This document shows, in pieces, positions 45,756-55,132 of a DNA stretch of 64,000 nt. Origin of the DNA: Stenotrophomonas lacuserhaii (lineage in GTDB: Bacteria; Pseudomonadota; Gammaproteobacteria; Xanthomonadales; Xanthomonadaceae); NCBI RefSeq assembly GCF_014836545.1, contig NZ_JACSQS010000010.1:62001-126000 (forward strand), written 5' to 3'. Each line of letters starts with the position of its first letter. The stretch's first letter is position 1. The translations under genes and the position numbers were made by a program. The notes beneath the pieces are model-generated. The model saw nothing but the letters and a program-made list of their open reading frames with translations, ran no database searches and was not told where the DNA came from.

Positions 45756-47084
45756 TTAAAGCATGCCGGGGCTGGGGGTGGCAGGCGGTTGCTGGGCACG
45801 TTCGGCCCGCGCCTCCATCAGCATGGCGTCGCTGGAGGCCTGGAACACGCGCAGACCGAACGCCGGCAGGATCGCCAACAGGTGGTCGAAAATGTCCGAC
45901 TGCACGCCTTCGTACTCGCCCCAGGCGGTGCTGCGGGTGAAGCAGTACAGCTCCAGCGGCAGGCCTTCGGTGGTGGGCTGCAGCTGGCGTACCAGCAGGG
46001 TCATGTCGGGGTTGATGCCGGGGTGGCTGCCCAGGTAGCGCTCCACGTACGCCCGGAAGGTGCCCAGATTGGTGACGCGCCGGCTGTTGATGTCGCCCGC
46101 TCCGCGGGCGCGCAGTTCGGCGTTCCACTGCCCCAGTTCGGTGTCCTTGTCGCGCAGGTAATCAGCCAGCAGGGCGAACTGGCCGACCCGTGCCCGTGCC
46201 TGGTCATCCATGAAACCGACGCTGTGCTGGTCCAGGAACAGCGCGCGCTTGATCCGGCGGCCGCCGGACTCCTGCATGCCGCGCCAGTTCTTGAACGATT
46301 CGGTGACCAGCTTCTTGGTCGGGATGGTGGTGATGGTCTTGTCGAAGTTCTGCACGGTGACGGTGTGCAGGGCGATGTCGATGACATCGCCGTCGGCATT
46401 CTGGCTGGGCATTTCGATCCAGTCGCCCAGGCGGATCCGGCCATCCCCGCTGATCTGCACGCTGGCCACCAGCGACAGGATGGTGTCCTGGAAAATCAAC
46501 ATCAGCACCGCCGTGGCCGCGCCCAGGCCGGTCACCAGGTAGCGCATTTCCACGCCGGCGAGTGTCGCCACGATCGCCAGCCCGGCAATAGCGAAAATGA
46601 CGATCTTGGCGACCTGCAGGTAGCCCTTGATCGGCTTGTTGCGCGCGTCCGGCCGACGCTCGTACAGATCGTTGGCGGCATCCAGTGCATGCGACAGCGC
46701 CATCGAGACGGTCAGGATGGCCCAGGCCTGGCAGGCCGCGACGACGAACGCCACCAGCCCGACCGGCAGGTCCGGAACGTAGGCGATGCCGGAGGCGATG
46801 ACCTGGCTTGGCACCACGTTGGACAACCGGGAGATCACCCGCATCACATTGCTGCCGCGGCCGGAATCGGCCCCCGGCAGGCGGGCGAGCAGGCGCCGCA
46901 GGCCACGCAGCAGGATGCGCTTGGTGACCCAGTTGGCCAGCCCGGCGGCGATCACCAGTGCCGACAGCATCAGCGCGAGATAGGCACCGGGATACGGCGC
47001 CAGAGATTCCTGCAGGCTGTCCAGCCAGTTCACCACCACTACCGCATCCACCACCAGGTTGCCTCCTTCTTGTAGGTCGTTCAT
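45756..47084 (-). CDS. MscS-family mechanosensitive channel, YbdG-like
   Basis: A 442-residue inner-membrane channel. Spans are at about 33-55, 105-125 and 155-175, then the MscS pore helix VTGLGAATAVLMLIFQDTILS (read as GLGAATAVLM and LIFQDTILS) and the beta domain (GDGRIRLGDWIEMPSQNADG, TTIPTKKLVTESFKNW). The insertion and long C-terminus match the YbdG/MscM branch, which responds to mild osmotic down-shock. It is followed by bglX leftward and preceded by folB with a 37-base gap. Confidence 0.92.
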   Translation of the reverse strand: MNDLQEGGNLVVDAVVVVNWLDSLQESLAPYPGAYLALMLSALVIAAGLANWVTKRILLRGLRRLLARLPGADSGRGSNVMRVISRLSNVVPSQVIASGIAYVPDLPVGLVAFVVAACQAWAILTVSMALSHALDAANDLYERRPDARNKPIKGYLQVAKIVIFAIAGLAIVATLAGVEMRYLVTGLGAATAVLMLIFQDTILSLVASVQISGDGRIRLGDWIEMPSQNADGDVIDIALHTVTVQNFDKTITTIPTKKLVTESFKNWRGMQESGGRRIKRALFLDQHSVGFMDDQARARVGQFALLADYLRDKDTELGQWNAELRARGAGDINSRRVTNLGTFRAYVERYLGSHPGINPDMTLLVRQLQPTTEGLPLELYCFTRSTAWGEYEGVQSDIFDHLLAILPAFGLRVFQASSDAMLMEARAERAQQPPATPSPGML

Positions 47085-47121
47085 TGGGTTCCGGTTGCCG
47101 ACCGCGGCCGGCGCTGCCGGA

Positions 47122-47478
47122 TTACCGGGTCCGTTCGCGTTCGATGATCACGCCGACGGCGCGCGCGCCGCGCACGGCACCGGGCTTGCTGAGCTTCAGC
47201 CGCAGCCATTGAACGTCGAATTCCTGCAGCACGATCTCCGCGCAGCGCTCGGCCAGGGTTTCCACCAGGCCGAAGCCCGAGGCCCGCACGTATTCCTGCA
47301 GCCGGTTGCTGACGGCCTTGTAATTGAGTGTGTGCTCGATATTGTCGGTGGCGGCCGGACGACGGTTGTCGAAGCCCATTTCCAGGTCGAATACCAGCGT
47401 CTGGCGGATCCGTCGTTCCCAGTCGTAGATACCGATCAGGGCGTCGATCTCCAGCCCTTCGATGAATACCTTGTCCAT
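47122..47478 (-). CDS. folB: Dihydroneopterin aldolase
   Basis: A 118-residue folate-pathway enzyme that splits 7,8-dihydroneopterin to hydroxymethyl-dihydropterin and glycolaldehyde. Substrate-binding Glu21 (YDWERR), Tyr53, Glu73 (LVETLAER) and catalytic Lys98 (LSKPGA) are in place. Length is standard. It lies just upstream of the channel gene and downstream of an unrelated small-gene pair. Confidence 0.95.
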   Translation of the reverse strand: MDKVFIEGLEIDALIGIYDWERRIRQTLVFDLEMGFDNRRPAATDNIEHTLNYKAVSNRLQEYVRASGFGLVETLAERCAEIVLQEFDVQWLRLKLSKPGAVRGARAVGVIIERERTR

Positions 47479-47566
47479 GATGCCTGCCGCACGAAAGAGG
47501 CCGTCATGGTAACGGGAGCAGCCGCGAGGTGCAGGGACGTGGGATGAACAGCGGGGCTGTCCCTGC

Positions 47567-48091
47567 TCAGTGGTTCGCGGGCACCGCTGGGAGATTCCCG
47601 GCTCCCGGGCTTAGGGGCGGGTCGTTGGGCGCTGGAAGGGCGTGGTATCCAAATACATCGGCCACGAGATTGCCGAAACCAATACGCGACCCGTAAAGAA
47701 CCACGGCCAGCAGTGCGACACAGGCCGCTGCCAACAGGTTGGCCGCAAGATTCTCGGCAACAGCGCGGACAAACGACCGGCTGCGGGCAAGTTGGCGGTA
47801 AAGCTCTCGCTGATATAGCCGTGCGATCTCCCCTGTCGACTCTTCCAGCACCTCCTGAACGAACACTTCAAGTGATCGCTCAGCCTCGGACCGATAGGCT
47901 GACACGCGCAGGGCAAGGTTGGCGGTGACGATGAATGCATCAAGCTCGTCGTCTCTCGGGTGCCGCCCCTTGTCCAGGCGAAAGGTCTCGATGAAGGTCA
48001 ACTTGTCACGCATGTACAGGGCATAGGCGACATGCCCTGCCATATCGCCCTCATCGTTGACCAGCCTTGCGAAGGTCAGACGATCGGACAT
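47567..48091 (-). CDS. Hypothetical protein with one C-terminal membrane segment
   Basis: A 174-residue protein: a helical soluble part (1-105) then one strong hydrophobic segment (LAANLLAAACVALLAVVLYG, about 115-135) and a short Pro-rich tail. No known domain recognised. G+C is somewhat lower than folB and tsaD. The ATG is seven bases after the stop of the 60-residue gene upstream and has no ribosome site of its own, which fits translational reinitiation. Confidence 0.72.
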   Translation of the reverse strand: MSDRLTFARLVNDEGDMAGHVAYALYMRDKLTFIETFRLDKGRHPRDDELDAFIVTANLALRVSAYRSEAERSLEVFVQEVLEESTGEIARLYQRELYRQLARSRSFVRAVAENLAANLLAAACVALLAVVLYGSRIGFGNLVADVFGYHALPAPNDPPLSPGAGNLPAVPANH

Positions 48092-48098
48092 CGCCGTA

Positions 48099-48281
48099 TC
48101 AACCGCGCTTCAACGACCCGAGCGCAATCCTGCCTGCGCGATCGATCATCTCGCGGCTCAACCTCAAGGGAAACCGCGGTGGCGCCTCTGCGTCGCGAAG
48201 GGAAGATCGTGCTATCAAGCGAGCATTGGCATCGCGCACCATCTGCCGTGTCACGACGAATTTCGGATGGACAATGAGCAT
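48099..48281 (-). CDS. Small basic hypothetical protein
   Basis: A 60-residue basic protein (MLIVHPKFVVTRQMVRDANA...). GAGGAAA lies five bases before the ATG, a strong ribosome site that supports a real gene despite its size. It is the first gene of a two-gene unit with the 174-residue membrane protein. Not recognised; a small cytosolic partner or regulator of the membrane protein is a guess. Confidence 0.65.
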   Translation of the reverse strand: MLIVHPKFVVTRQMVRDANARLIARSSLRDAEAPPRFPLRLSREMIDRAGRIALGSLKRG

Positions 48282-48389
48282 GAGGTTTCCTCGGTTCGAT
48301 CAGGCATGAACGAGTATTGCACTCAAGCAACAATCAACCAGCGTCAGAGTGGCCACTATCAGAATATTCAATGGCCAGTGCGCTGCCGA

Positions 48390-49415
48390 TCACACCGCCG
48401 GCAGCGTCGCCATGTCCCAGCGCGGGGTGACGTCCACGCGCGGCGGATTGTGCTGGCCGGCCTGCAGCCGCAGTGCACCGGCAAAAGCGATCATCGCCCC
48501 GTTGTCGGTGCACAGTGCCGGGCGCGGGAAGCAGGCCCTGCCACCCAGCCTGGCGGCCATTTCCTGCAGCCGCACGCGCAGGCGCTTGTTCGCGCCCACA
48601 CCGCCGGCCACCACGATGACATTGGTGCCGGCCGCTTCCAGCGCGCGTCCACATTTGATCACCAGCGTCTCGACCACGGCATCTTCGAAGCCGCGTGCGA
48701 TGTCGGCACGGGTCTGCTCGCTCTGGTCGCTGTCGCGCCAGGCCAGCAGCACCTGGGTCTTCAGCCCGGAGAAGCTGAAATCCAGCCCGGGGCGGTCGGT
48801 CATCGGGCGCGAGAAACGGTAGGCGCCCGGACGGCCCTGTTCGGCCAGTGCGGCCAACTGCGGGCCACCCGGATACGGCAGGCCCATCATCTTGGCGGTC
48901 TTGTCGAAGGCTTCGCCGGCGGCATCGTCCAGCGTCTCACCCAGCAGCCGGTAGCGGCCGATGGCCTCCACCGCCACCAGCTGGGTATGCCCACCGGACA
49001 CCAGCAGGGCCACGAACGGCGCCTGCGGCGGGTCGTCTTCCATCAGCGGTGCCAGCAGGTGGCCTTCCATGTGGTGCACGCCCACGGCCGGCACTTCCAG
49101 CGCCCAGGCCAGCGAACGCGCCACCCCGGCACCGACCAGCAGCGCACCGACCAGGCCGGGACCGGCGGTGTAGGCCACCCCGTCGATGTCGCCGACGGTC
49201 ATGCCGGCTTCGTCCAGCGTCTGCCGGATCAGGGGCAGCAGCTTGCGCACATGGTCACGGCTGGCCAGTTCCGGCACCACGCCGCCGTATTCGGCGTGCA
49301 GCGCGATCTGGCTGTACACCGCGTGGGCGCGCAGGGCTTCAATGCCGGTGAGGTCGGTGTCATACACCGCCACGCCGGTCTCATCGCACGATGATTCAAT
49401 ACCAAGGACTCGCAT
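48390..49415 (-). CDS. tsaD: tRNA N6-adenosine threonylcarbamoyltransferase
   Basis: A 341-residue universal enzyme that, with TsaB and TsaE, puts threonylcarbamoyl on A37 of ANN-decoding tRNAs. Metal-binding HHMEGHL gives His115 and His119; the N-terminus [17 protein letters not shown] and [13 protein letters not shown] near the C-terminus are typical of the ASKHA fold. It is divergent from rpsU. A CATAAT sequence lies 12 bases upstream of its ATG, so the leader must be very short. Confidence 0.97.
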   Translation of the reverse strand: MRVLGIESSCDETGVAVYDTDLTGIEALRAHAVYSQIALHAEYGGVVPELASRDHVRKLLPLIRQTLDEAGMTVGDIDGVAYTAGPGLVGALLVGAGVARSLAWALEVPAVGVHHMEGHLLAPLMEDDPPQAPFVALLVSGGHTQLVAVEAIGRYRLLGETLDDAAGEAFDKTAKMMGLPYPGGPQLAALAEQGRPGAYRFSRPMTDRPGLDFSFSGLKTQVLLAWRDSDQSEQTRADIARGFEDAVVETLVIKCGRALEAAGTNVIVVAGGVGANKRLRVRLQEMAARLGGRACFPRPALCTDNGAMIAFAGALRLQAGQHNPPRVDVTPRWDMATLPAV

Positions 49416-49505
49416 GTGGTGTATTATGCGCCCCCTGCGTGCTCCTCAGGGGCGATGCAGGCCCTTGAGATGCAAGAAAACCGGCCCGTATTCAGGCCGG
49501 GATGC

Positions 49506-49533
49506 TTGCAGTTTGTCGAAGCGCCGCTATAAT
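49506..49533 (+). promoter_or_regulatory. rpsU: Promoter of rpsU
   Basis: TTGCAG (49506-49511) and a perfect TATAAT (49528-49533) are 16 bases apart, about 50 bases before the rpsU ATG. The leader contains a small CCGGGT/ACCCGG hairpin (49544-49559) that could take part in ribosomal-protein feedback. Confidence 0.8.
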
Positions 49534-49583
49534 GTGCGGCTCGCCGGGTATAGACCCGGTTCTACACAGTGTCCGGAGATTCC

Positions 49584-49799
49584 ATGCCCAGCGTCAAAGT
49601 CCGCGAGAACGAACCTTTTGAGTTTGCTCTTCGCCGCTTCAAGCGCACTTGCGAAAAGGCCGGTGTGCTGGCCGAAACCCGTAAGCGCGAGTTCTACGAA
49701 AAGCCGACCCAGGAACGTAAGCGCAAGGCTGCTGCTGCAGTGAAGCGTCAGCTGCGCCGTTCGTCGCGCGACGTCACCAAGCGTCAGCGCCTGTACTGA
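49584..49799 (+). CDS. rpsU: 30S ribosomal protein S21
   Basis: A 71-residue very basic ribosomal protein of the small subunit, needed for initiation at Shine-Dalgarno sites. It begins [20 protein letters not shown] and ends in the typical KRQRLY. GGAGA precedes the ATG at 49584. A strong promoter lies upstream and an intrinsic terminator follows, so much of the transcription stops before yqeY and dnaG. This is the first gene of the conserved rpsU-dnaG macromolecular-synthesis group. Confidence 0.98.
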
Positions 49800-49845
49800 T
49801 CGGACGCACTCATGGCGACAGGTTCTGCCTGTCGCGGTGGGGAAG

Positions 49846-49877
49846 AAGCCGGCACGCGCAAGCGTCGCCGGCTTTTT
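49846..49877 (+). terminator. rpsU: Intrinsic terminator after rpsU
   Basis: AAGCCGGC/GCCGGCTT with an inner ACGC/GCGT stem, followed by T5. It probably attenuates read-through from rpsU into yqeY and dnaG, as in other rpsU-dnaG operons. Confidence 0.88.
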
Positions 49878-49941
49878 GCGTTCCCGGGCTGCCGCCACGG
49901 CGCCCACCAATTAGCCTGACCCACGACATACGAGGTGCCCC

Positions 49942-50388
49942 ATGAGCATGAAGCTGAAGCTGACCGACGACATGAAGGCCGCCATGAAGAGCGGCGACAA
50001 GCACACCCTGGGCGTGGTCCGCCTGATCAAGGCCGCCGTCCAGCAGAAGGAAGTGGACGAGCGCATCGAACTGGACGACACCGCCGTGGTCGCCGTGCTG
50101 GACAAGATGGTCAAGCAGCGCAAGGACTCAATCAGCCAGTACGAAGCAGCCAACCGTGAGGACCTGGCGCAGATCGAGCGCGAGGAAATGGTCGTGATCG
50201 AGCGTTACCTGCCGGCCAAGATGGGCGAAGCCGAGATCATCGCCGCCATCCAGGCCGCCGTGGCGGAAACCGGTGCGACCAGCCCGGCCGACATCGGCAA
50301 GCTGATGGGCGCGCTGAAGCCGAAGGTCGCCGGGAAGGCGGACATGGGCCTGGTATCCAAGCTGGTCAAGCAGCAGCTCGCAGGCTGA
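49942..50388 (+). CDS. yqeY: GatB/YqeY-domain protein
   Basis: A 148-residue helical protein of the YqeY family, resembling the tail domain of the amidotransferase subunit GatB. Typical pieces are KAAMKSGDKHTLGVVRLIKA (13-32), EEMVVIERYLPAKM and PADIGKLMGALKPKVAGKAD. Thought to act in tRNA-linked processes, but the function is not settled. It lies between rpsU and dnaG, as usual in this family of genomes. Confidence 0.93.
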   Translation: MSMKLKLTDDMKAAMKSGDKHTLGVVRLIKAAVQQKEVDERIELDDTAVVAVLDKMVKQRKDSISQYEAANREDLAQIEREEMVVIERYLPAKMGEAEIIAAIQAAVAETGATSPADIGKLMGALKPKVAGKADMGLVSKLVKQQLAG

Positions 50389-50400
50389 CGCGAACACCTG

Positions 50401-50430
50401 CCCCGGCAGCGCCGGGCCACGCTCGGCGGA
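50401..50430. repeat. Degenerate SMAG-type repeat
   Basis: CCCCGGCAGCGCCGGGCCACGC with a GCTCGGCGG arm: a SMAG-like hairpin in which the GTAG core is altered, between yqeY and the BrkB-family gene. Confidence 0.5.
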
Positions 50431-50532
50431 CAGGGGCAGACCGCCTTGAAGCAAAGCCGCCGGGCGCGTCCCGGCACCACCCTGTCCCACGCTTCACCCT
50501 TTCTTCGGCCTGCGGCTGGTAAAACAGCCCGC

Positions 50533-51480
50533 ATGCCAGATCCGAACACCGCCCCCGCCGCCACCGATCCGCACCGCGGCGTCCCGCATCCCATGCGCAA
50601 GTACATGGACCGGCTCAACCGCAGCTTCCCGATGGCCGTGCTCAACCGCTTCATCGAAGTGGACGTGCTGAGCCAGGCCGCTGCCGTGTCCTTCTACGCC
50701 CTGCTGTCGATGGCACCGCTGCTGGTGCTGCTGTTGTGGCTGACCGCATCGCTGTACCCGCCGGCGCAGCAGGCGCTGGTCGAGCAGATCGGCACGGCCG
50801 CCGGCAACAGCGTAGCGGTGGTGGCCGAAACCGTGCTGAAGAACGCCGACCAGCAACCCAGCATCGGCTCGCTTGCCGGTATCTGGAGCACGCTGCTGCT
50901 GTTCATCGGTGCCACGGCGGTGTTCGCCCAGTTGCAGGGCGCGCTCAACCTGATCTTCCGCACCAGCGGCGAGCGCCTGGACGGGCTGGCCGCCTGGCTG
51001 CGCAAGCGCGTGTTTTCCTTCGGCGTGGTACTGGCGCTGGGCCTGCTGCTGGTGGTGTCGATGACCGCCACCACCATGCTGCAGGTCGCGTTCGCGCAGC
51101 TGCCTTCGTTGCTGCCGGCGCTGGGTTACCTCAGCACGCTGCTGCTGTACACAGTGGCCTTCGCCTTCATGTACCACTACCTGCCGGACCGGCGCGTGGC
51201 CTGGCGCCAGGCCTTCATCGGCGGGGCCATCACCTCGGCGCTGTTCGCCCTTGGCCGCTATGGGATCGGCGTGTACATCGCACAGGTCGCACCGGGCAGC
51301 GCGTACGGTTCGATGGGCGCACTGGTGATCTCGCTGGTCTGGATCTACTACGCCATGGTGGTGTTCTTCGTCGGCGCGCTGATGACCTCGGTGATCGACG
51401 AACGCCTGCGCGCGCAGAACCACCTGGCTGCAGCCGGCATCGTGCCGCCCAAGCCGGGCGCGACCGCCGGCAACGGGTAA
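50533..51480 (+). CDS. YihY/BrkB-family inner-membrane protein
   Basis: A 315-residue protein with about six membrane spans. Family signatures are SQAAAVSFYALLSMAPLLVL (about 51-70), GATAVFAQLQGALNLIFRT and YGSMGALVISLVWIYYAMV. Once called ribonuclease BN, the family has no established enzymatic role and may be a transporter. It is inserted between yqeY and dnaG. The ATG at 50533 is used; an ATG 20 codons further in is possible. Confidence 0.92.
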   Translation: MPDPNTAPAATDPHRGVPHPMRKYMDRLNRSFPMAVLNRFIEVDVLSQAAAVSFYALLSMAPLLVLLLWLTASLYPPAQQALVEQIGTAAGNSVAVVAETVLKNADQQPSIGSLAGIWSTLLLFIGATAVFAQLQGALNLIFRTSGERLDGLAAWLRKRVFSFGVVLALGLLLVVSMTATTMLQVAFAQLPSLLPALGYLSTLLLYTVAFAFMYHYLPDRRVAWRQAFIGGAITSALFALGRYGIGVYIAQVAPGSAYGSMGALVISLVWIYYAMVVFFVGALMTSVIDERLRAQNHLAAAGIVPPKPGATAGNG

Positions 51481-51537
51481 ACTAGGCGGACTTCCCGTTC
51501 GCCCGCACTGCCTTCCGGCGGTGCCCTGCCGGTTGCC

Positions 51538-53277
51538 ATGGCCCGCATTCCAGACGCTTTCATCGACGACCTGCTGGCCCGCTCGGACATCGTCGAGGTG
51601 GTGGGCAGCCGCGTGCCGCTGAAGCGACAGGGCAAGGAATACGCGGCGCGTTGCCCGTTCCATGACGAACGCTCGGCCTCGTTCACCGTATCGCCCACCA
51701 AGCAGTTCTATCACTGCTTCGGCTGCGGCGCGCACGGCACCGCGATCAGCTTCCTGATGAACTACGACCGCCTCGAATTCCTCGATGCGGTGGACGAACT
51801 GGCCAAGCGGGTCGGCATGGAAGTGCCGCGCAGCGAGAACCCGCGCAGTGCGCAGCAGCAGGACGAAGGCCGCGAACTGTATTCGGCGCTGGATGCGGCC
51901 GCGCGCTTCTTCCAGAAGAACCTGGAAGACAGCGAGAAGGCCCGCACCTACCTGGACGGCCGTGGCGTGGACGAAGCCAACCGCACGCGTTTCCAGATCG
52001 GCTATGCGCCGGATGGCTACAGCGGGCTGCGCGACGCGCTGGGCAAGGACGAGCGTCGGATGAAGCTGCTCGACCGTGCCGGCCTGTTCTCCAAGAACGA
52101 CCGCGGCCATGTCTACGACAAGTTCCGCGACCGGGTGATGTTCCCGATCTTCGACCGCCGCGGCCGGGTGATCGCCTTCGGCGGCCGCGTGTTCGAGAAG
52201 GACGACGGCCCGAAGTACCTCAACTCTCCGGAAACCGCGCTGTTCCACAAGGGACGCGAACTGTATGGCCTGTGGCAGGTGCGCCAGGCCAACCAGAAGA
52301 TCGAGCGGTTGATCGTGGTCGAAGGCTACATGGACGTGGTGTCGCTGTTCCAGTTCGGGGTCACCCAGGCGGTGGCCACGCTGGGCACGGCGACCACGCC
52401 GGACCATGCCGAGCTGCTGTTCCGCAACGCCCCGGATGTGTTCTTCTGCTTCGATGGCGATGCGGCCGGCCGGCGTGCCGGCTGGAAGGCGCTGGAATCG
52501 GTGCTGCCGCGCATGAAGGATGGCCGCCAGGCCTTCTTCCTGTTCCTGCCCGATGGCGAGGACCCCGACACCATCGTGCGCAAGGAAGGCGCCGAAGCCT
52601 TCGACGAGCGCCTGAAGCAGGCCACGCCGCTGTCGCAGTTCTTCTTCGACGAGCTGACCCGCGAGATCAACCTCGGCACCCTGGATGGCAAGGCCCGGCT
52701 GGCCGAGCGTGCCAAGCCGATGCTGGCGCAGATTCCCGACGGGGCCTTCGGTGACCTGATGAAGCAGCAGCTGGGCGTGCTGACCGGGCTGGGCGGCCAA
52801 CCCGCGCAGCGTCCGCAGCAGGGCCCGCGCGCGACGTCGGGCCGTCCGGTCACGCCGGTGGCCAAACGCAGCCTGGTCCGCGCGGCGATCGCGATCCTGC
52901 TGCAGCAGCCCTCGCTGGCGATGTCGCTGGGTGGACAGCACCATTTCCACGGCCTGCGCCTACCCGGCGTGGAGCTGCTGCTGGAGCTGCTGGCGCTGGT
53001 CGAACAACGCCCGGACATCAGCACCGGCGCGCTGCTGGAACACTTCGATGGCCGCGAAGAGCAGGCGTCCCTGCACACACTGGCGGCGCAGACGCTGGCC
53101 GGCGACGAAGCAAAATGGACCGAAGAGCTGCACGATGCGGTGGGCCAACTGGAAAAACAGCTGCTGTTCCAGCGCATCGAAGACCTTAACGCCAAGCAGC
53201 GACAACACGGCTTGGACGATACTGACAAATTCGAAATGCGCGAGCTGCTGAAGGCCCGCGCCAGCCTGCGCATCTGA
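51538..53277 (+). CDS. dnaG: DNA primase
   Basis: A 579-residue replication primase that lays RNA primers at the fork. The N-terminal zinc ribbon has Cys39, His42, Cys60 and Cys63. The TOPRIM centre has Glu262 (VVEGYMDV) and Asp306/Asp308 (CFDGDAAG). The C-terminal ~130 residues are the DnaB-helicase-binding domain after a Gln/Pro linker. Length and order are standard. rpoD does not follow directly here; a symporter gene comes next. Confidence 0.97.
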   Translation: MARIPDAFIDDLLARSDIVEVVGSRVPLKRQGKEYAARCPFHDERSASFTVSPTKQFYHCFGCGAHGTAISFLMNYDRLEFLDAVDELAKRVGMEVPRSENPRSAQQQDEGRELYSALDAAARFFQKNLEDSEKARTYLDGRGVDEANRTRFQIGYAPDGYSGLRDALGKDERRMKLLDRAGLFSKNDRGHVYDKFRDRVMFPIFDRRGRVIAFGGRVFEKDDGPKYLNSPETALFHKGRELYGLWQVRQANQKIERLIVVEGYMDVVSLFQFGVTQAVATLGTATTPDHAELLFRNAPDVFFCFDGDAAGRRAGWKALESVLPRMKDGRQAFFLFLPDGEDPDTIVRKEGAEAFDERLKQATPLSQFFFDELTREINLGTLDGKARLAERAKPMLAQIPDGAFGDLMKQQLGVLTGLGGQPAQRPQQGPRATSGRPVTPVAKRSLVRAAIAILLQQPSLAMSLGGQHHFHGLRLPGVELLLELLALVEQRPDISTGALLEHFDGREEQASLHTLAAQTLAGDEAKWTEELHDAVGQLEKQLLFQRIEDLNAKQRQHGLDDTDKFEMRELLKARASLRI

Positions 53278-53310
53278 TCGCGTGGGCGCCTGCCAAGGAG
53301 CCTGCCTGAC

Positions 53311-54282
53311 ATGACACGCTGGTGGTCGCGACTGCGACCGGACAACTTCACCCTGGCCCTGCTGGGCACCGTGCTGCTGGCCTCGTTGCTGCCGATGACC
53401 GGCCCCGCCGCGCTGGTACTGGACGATGTCACCAACGTGGCGATCGGCCTGCTGTTCTTCCTGCACGGCGCGCGCCTGCCGCGTGAGGCAGTGATCGGTG
53501 GCCTGCTGCACTGGCGCCTGCACCTGCTGATCCTGGCCTGCACCTTCGTGCTGTTCCCGCTGCTGGGCCTGTTGTTCCATCCGCTGTCCGGCTGGCTGCT
53601 CACGCCGGAGCTGTACCTGGGCGTGCTGTTCCTGTGCACCCTGCCCTCCACGGTCCAGTCGTCCATCGCGTTCACTTCGATGGCGCGCGGCAATGTGCCT
53701 GCAGCGGTGTGCAGCGCCTCGCTGTCGTCCATCCTGGGGGTGTTCCTGACGCCGCTGCTGCTGACCGCGCTGGCCGGCACCCAGGGTGGCATCCACAATC
53801 CGCTGCAGGCCATCGGCGGCATCATGCTGCAGCTGCTGGTGCCGTTCGTGGCCGGCCACCTGCTGCGGCCGTGGATCGCCGGCTGGGTGGAACGCCAGCG
53901 CGCGCTGCTGCGCTATACCGACCAGGCCACCATCCTGCTGGTGGTGTATGCGGCCTTCGGCGCGGCAGTGACCGAAGGGCTGTGGTCGAAGACCCCGCTG
54001 ATCTCGCTGGCCGCGGTGGCGGTGGTGGCGGCGGTACTGCTGGGCATCGCGATGCCGCTGATCACGCTGGCCGCACGCAAGCTGCATTTCAGCCGCGAAG
54101 ACGAGATCGCGATCGTGTTCTGCGGCTCCAAGAAGAGCCTCGCCACCGGCATCCCGATCGCCAAGGTGTTGTTCGCCGGCGGCAGCCTCGGCGCGATCGT
54201 GCTGCCGGTGATGATCTACCACCAGATCCAGTTGATCGTGTGCGGCATCATCGCCCAGCGCTACGCAAAAGAAACGCGGTAG
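53311..54282 (+). CDS. Bile acid:sodium symporter-like transporter (SBF-like)
   Basis: A 323-residue inner-membrane protein with about ten spans, of the SBF-like branch (Pfam SBF_like, related to YfeH). Typical stretches are VTNVAIGLLFFLHGARLPRE, CTLPSTVQSSIAFTSMARGN and VFCGSKKSLATGIPIAKVLF. The substrate is not known; bile acids are not expected in this organism. AAGGAG precedes the start at 53311. Confidence 0.92.
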   Translation: MTRWWSRLRPDNFTLALLGTVLLASLLPMTGPAALVLDDVTNVAIGLLFFLHGARLPREAVIGGLLHWRLHLLILACTFVLFPLLGLLFHPLSGWLLTPELYLGVLFLCTLPSTVQSSIAFTSMARGNVPAAVCSASLSSILGVFLTPLLLTALAGTQGGIHNPLQAIGGIMLQLLVPFVAGHLLRPWIAGWVERQRALLRYTDQATILLVVYAAFGAAVTEGLWSKTPLISLAAVAVVAAVLLGIAMPLITLAARKLHFSREDEIAIVFCGSKKSLATGIPIAKVLFAGGSLGAIVLPVMIYHQIQLIVCGIIAQRYAKETR

Positions 54283-54293
54283 CCCGGTAACCC

Positions 54294-54379
54294 GGTAGCG
54301 CCGAGCCATGCTCGGCGGTTGTCCCATCCAGCATCACCAACGCTGCAGCATTCCGCCGAGTCTGGCGTGGCGCTATCGG
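54294..54379. repeat. SMAG dimer overlapping the end of a gene
   Basis: A GGTAGCGCCGAGCC unit and its inverted partner ending CGCTATCGG. The inverted GATAG core supplies the TAG stop codon of the leftward gene at 54373. Confidence 0.8.
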
Positions 54380-55125
54380 TCTATGCCCTCTGCAATCTGC
54401 ATCAGCAGCTCAGCGCCCTTTTCTATCGACGCACCGTCATCGGTCACCAGCCTCAGTTGGAACGACTTTTCAGGAGTTACCCAGGACAGGACTGCCATTC
54501 CCCTTCCATCGACAGAGCGCTCCATGTGGGACATGGCGGGTGTATTACCCACCGTTGCGTTGAGCGCTTCCTTGAACTGGATGATTTTTCCTGTGCCCAA
54601 GCGATAACTGTCCTCACTGAACTCTATGAAGCCCGTCCCCTCCAGGAGGTTGATCCGGCTTAGCCCGGTAGCGTTGATACCGCTGCGGGTTCCCCACCAA
54701 TCCGTGTTGACGAGCCTGGCAGCCCGTAGCGGCGTGCCAGCAATGCCAGCCGGTGGGACGGGCAGCCGTTCACGAAGCATCTGGTCAGACAGCACCCGGA
54801 CCGGCGTTTGAGCCGTCAGTGCAGCGACCGATGGAATTGTGCCCGTCGCTACAGTCATCACGCCTGTATGCCGCGCGACTGCCTCGTCCTGGAAATGTGT
54901 CTTCACTATCGGGGGTGCGTCCAAGTCCGCGATGGATTGCACGACGTAGGCCCCCTCAGCGCTGGGCGCATCCTGCAGCAACGCGTCCTGCTGTCGGGCA
55001 ACGCCTTCTTCAGTCAGATCCCGTAGCCACTGGCCTACCGCGTGTACGTTGGGCGCTGCTTGCGCAGACGCCTTCGGGCACGCACCGCAAGACATGACGG
55101 CAAGAATCAAGATCGAAATTTTCAT
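54373..55125 (-). CDS. Exported hypothetical protein, possibly a lipoprotein
   Basis: A 250-residue protein with a signal sequence (MKISILILAVMSCGACPKASAQ); the Cys after VMS could be a lipidation site. The mature part has no recognised domain (VGQWLRDLTEEGVARQQDAL, RLVNTDWWGTRSGINATG). It begins seven bases after the end of a 116-residue gene and has no good ribosome site. G+C is below the flanks. The last codons and the TAG stop lie in a SMAG repeat, so the C-terminus may have been reshaped by repeat insertion. Confidence 0.75.
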   Translation of the reverse strand: MKISILILAVMSCGACPKASAQAAPNVHAVGQWLRDLTEEGVARQQDALLQDAPSAEGAYVVQSIADLDAPPIVKTHFQDEAVARHTGVMTVATGTIPSVAALTAQTPVRVLSDQMLRERLPVPPAGIAGTPLRAARLVNTDWWGTRSGINATGLSRINLLEGTGFIEFSEDSYRLGTGKIIQFKEALNATVGNTPAMSHMERSVDGRGMAVLSWVTPEKSFQLRLVTDDGASIEKGAELLMQIAEGIDR

Positions 55126-55132
55126 CAGGTCA

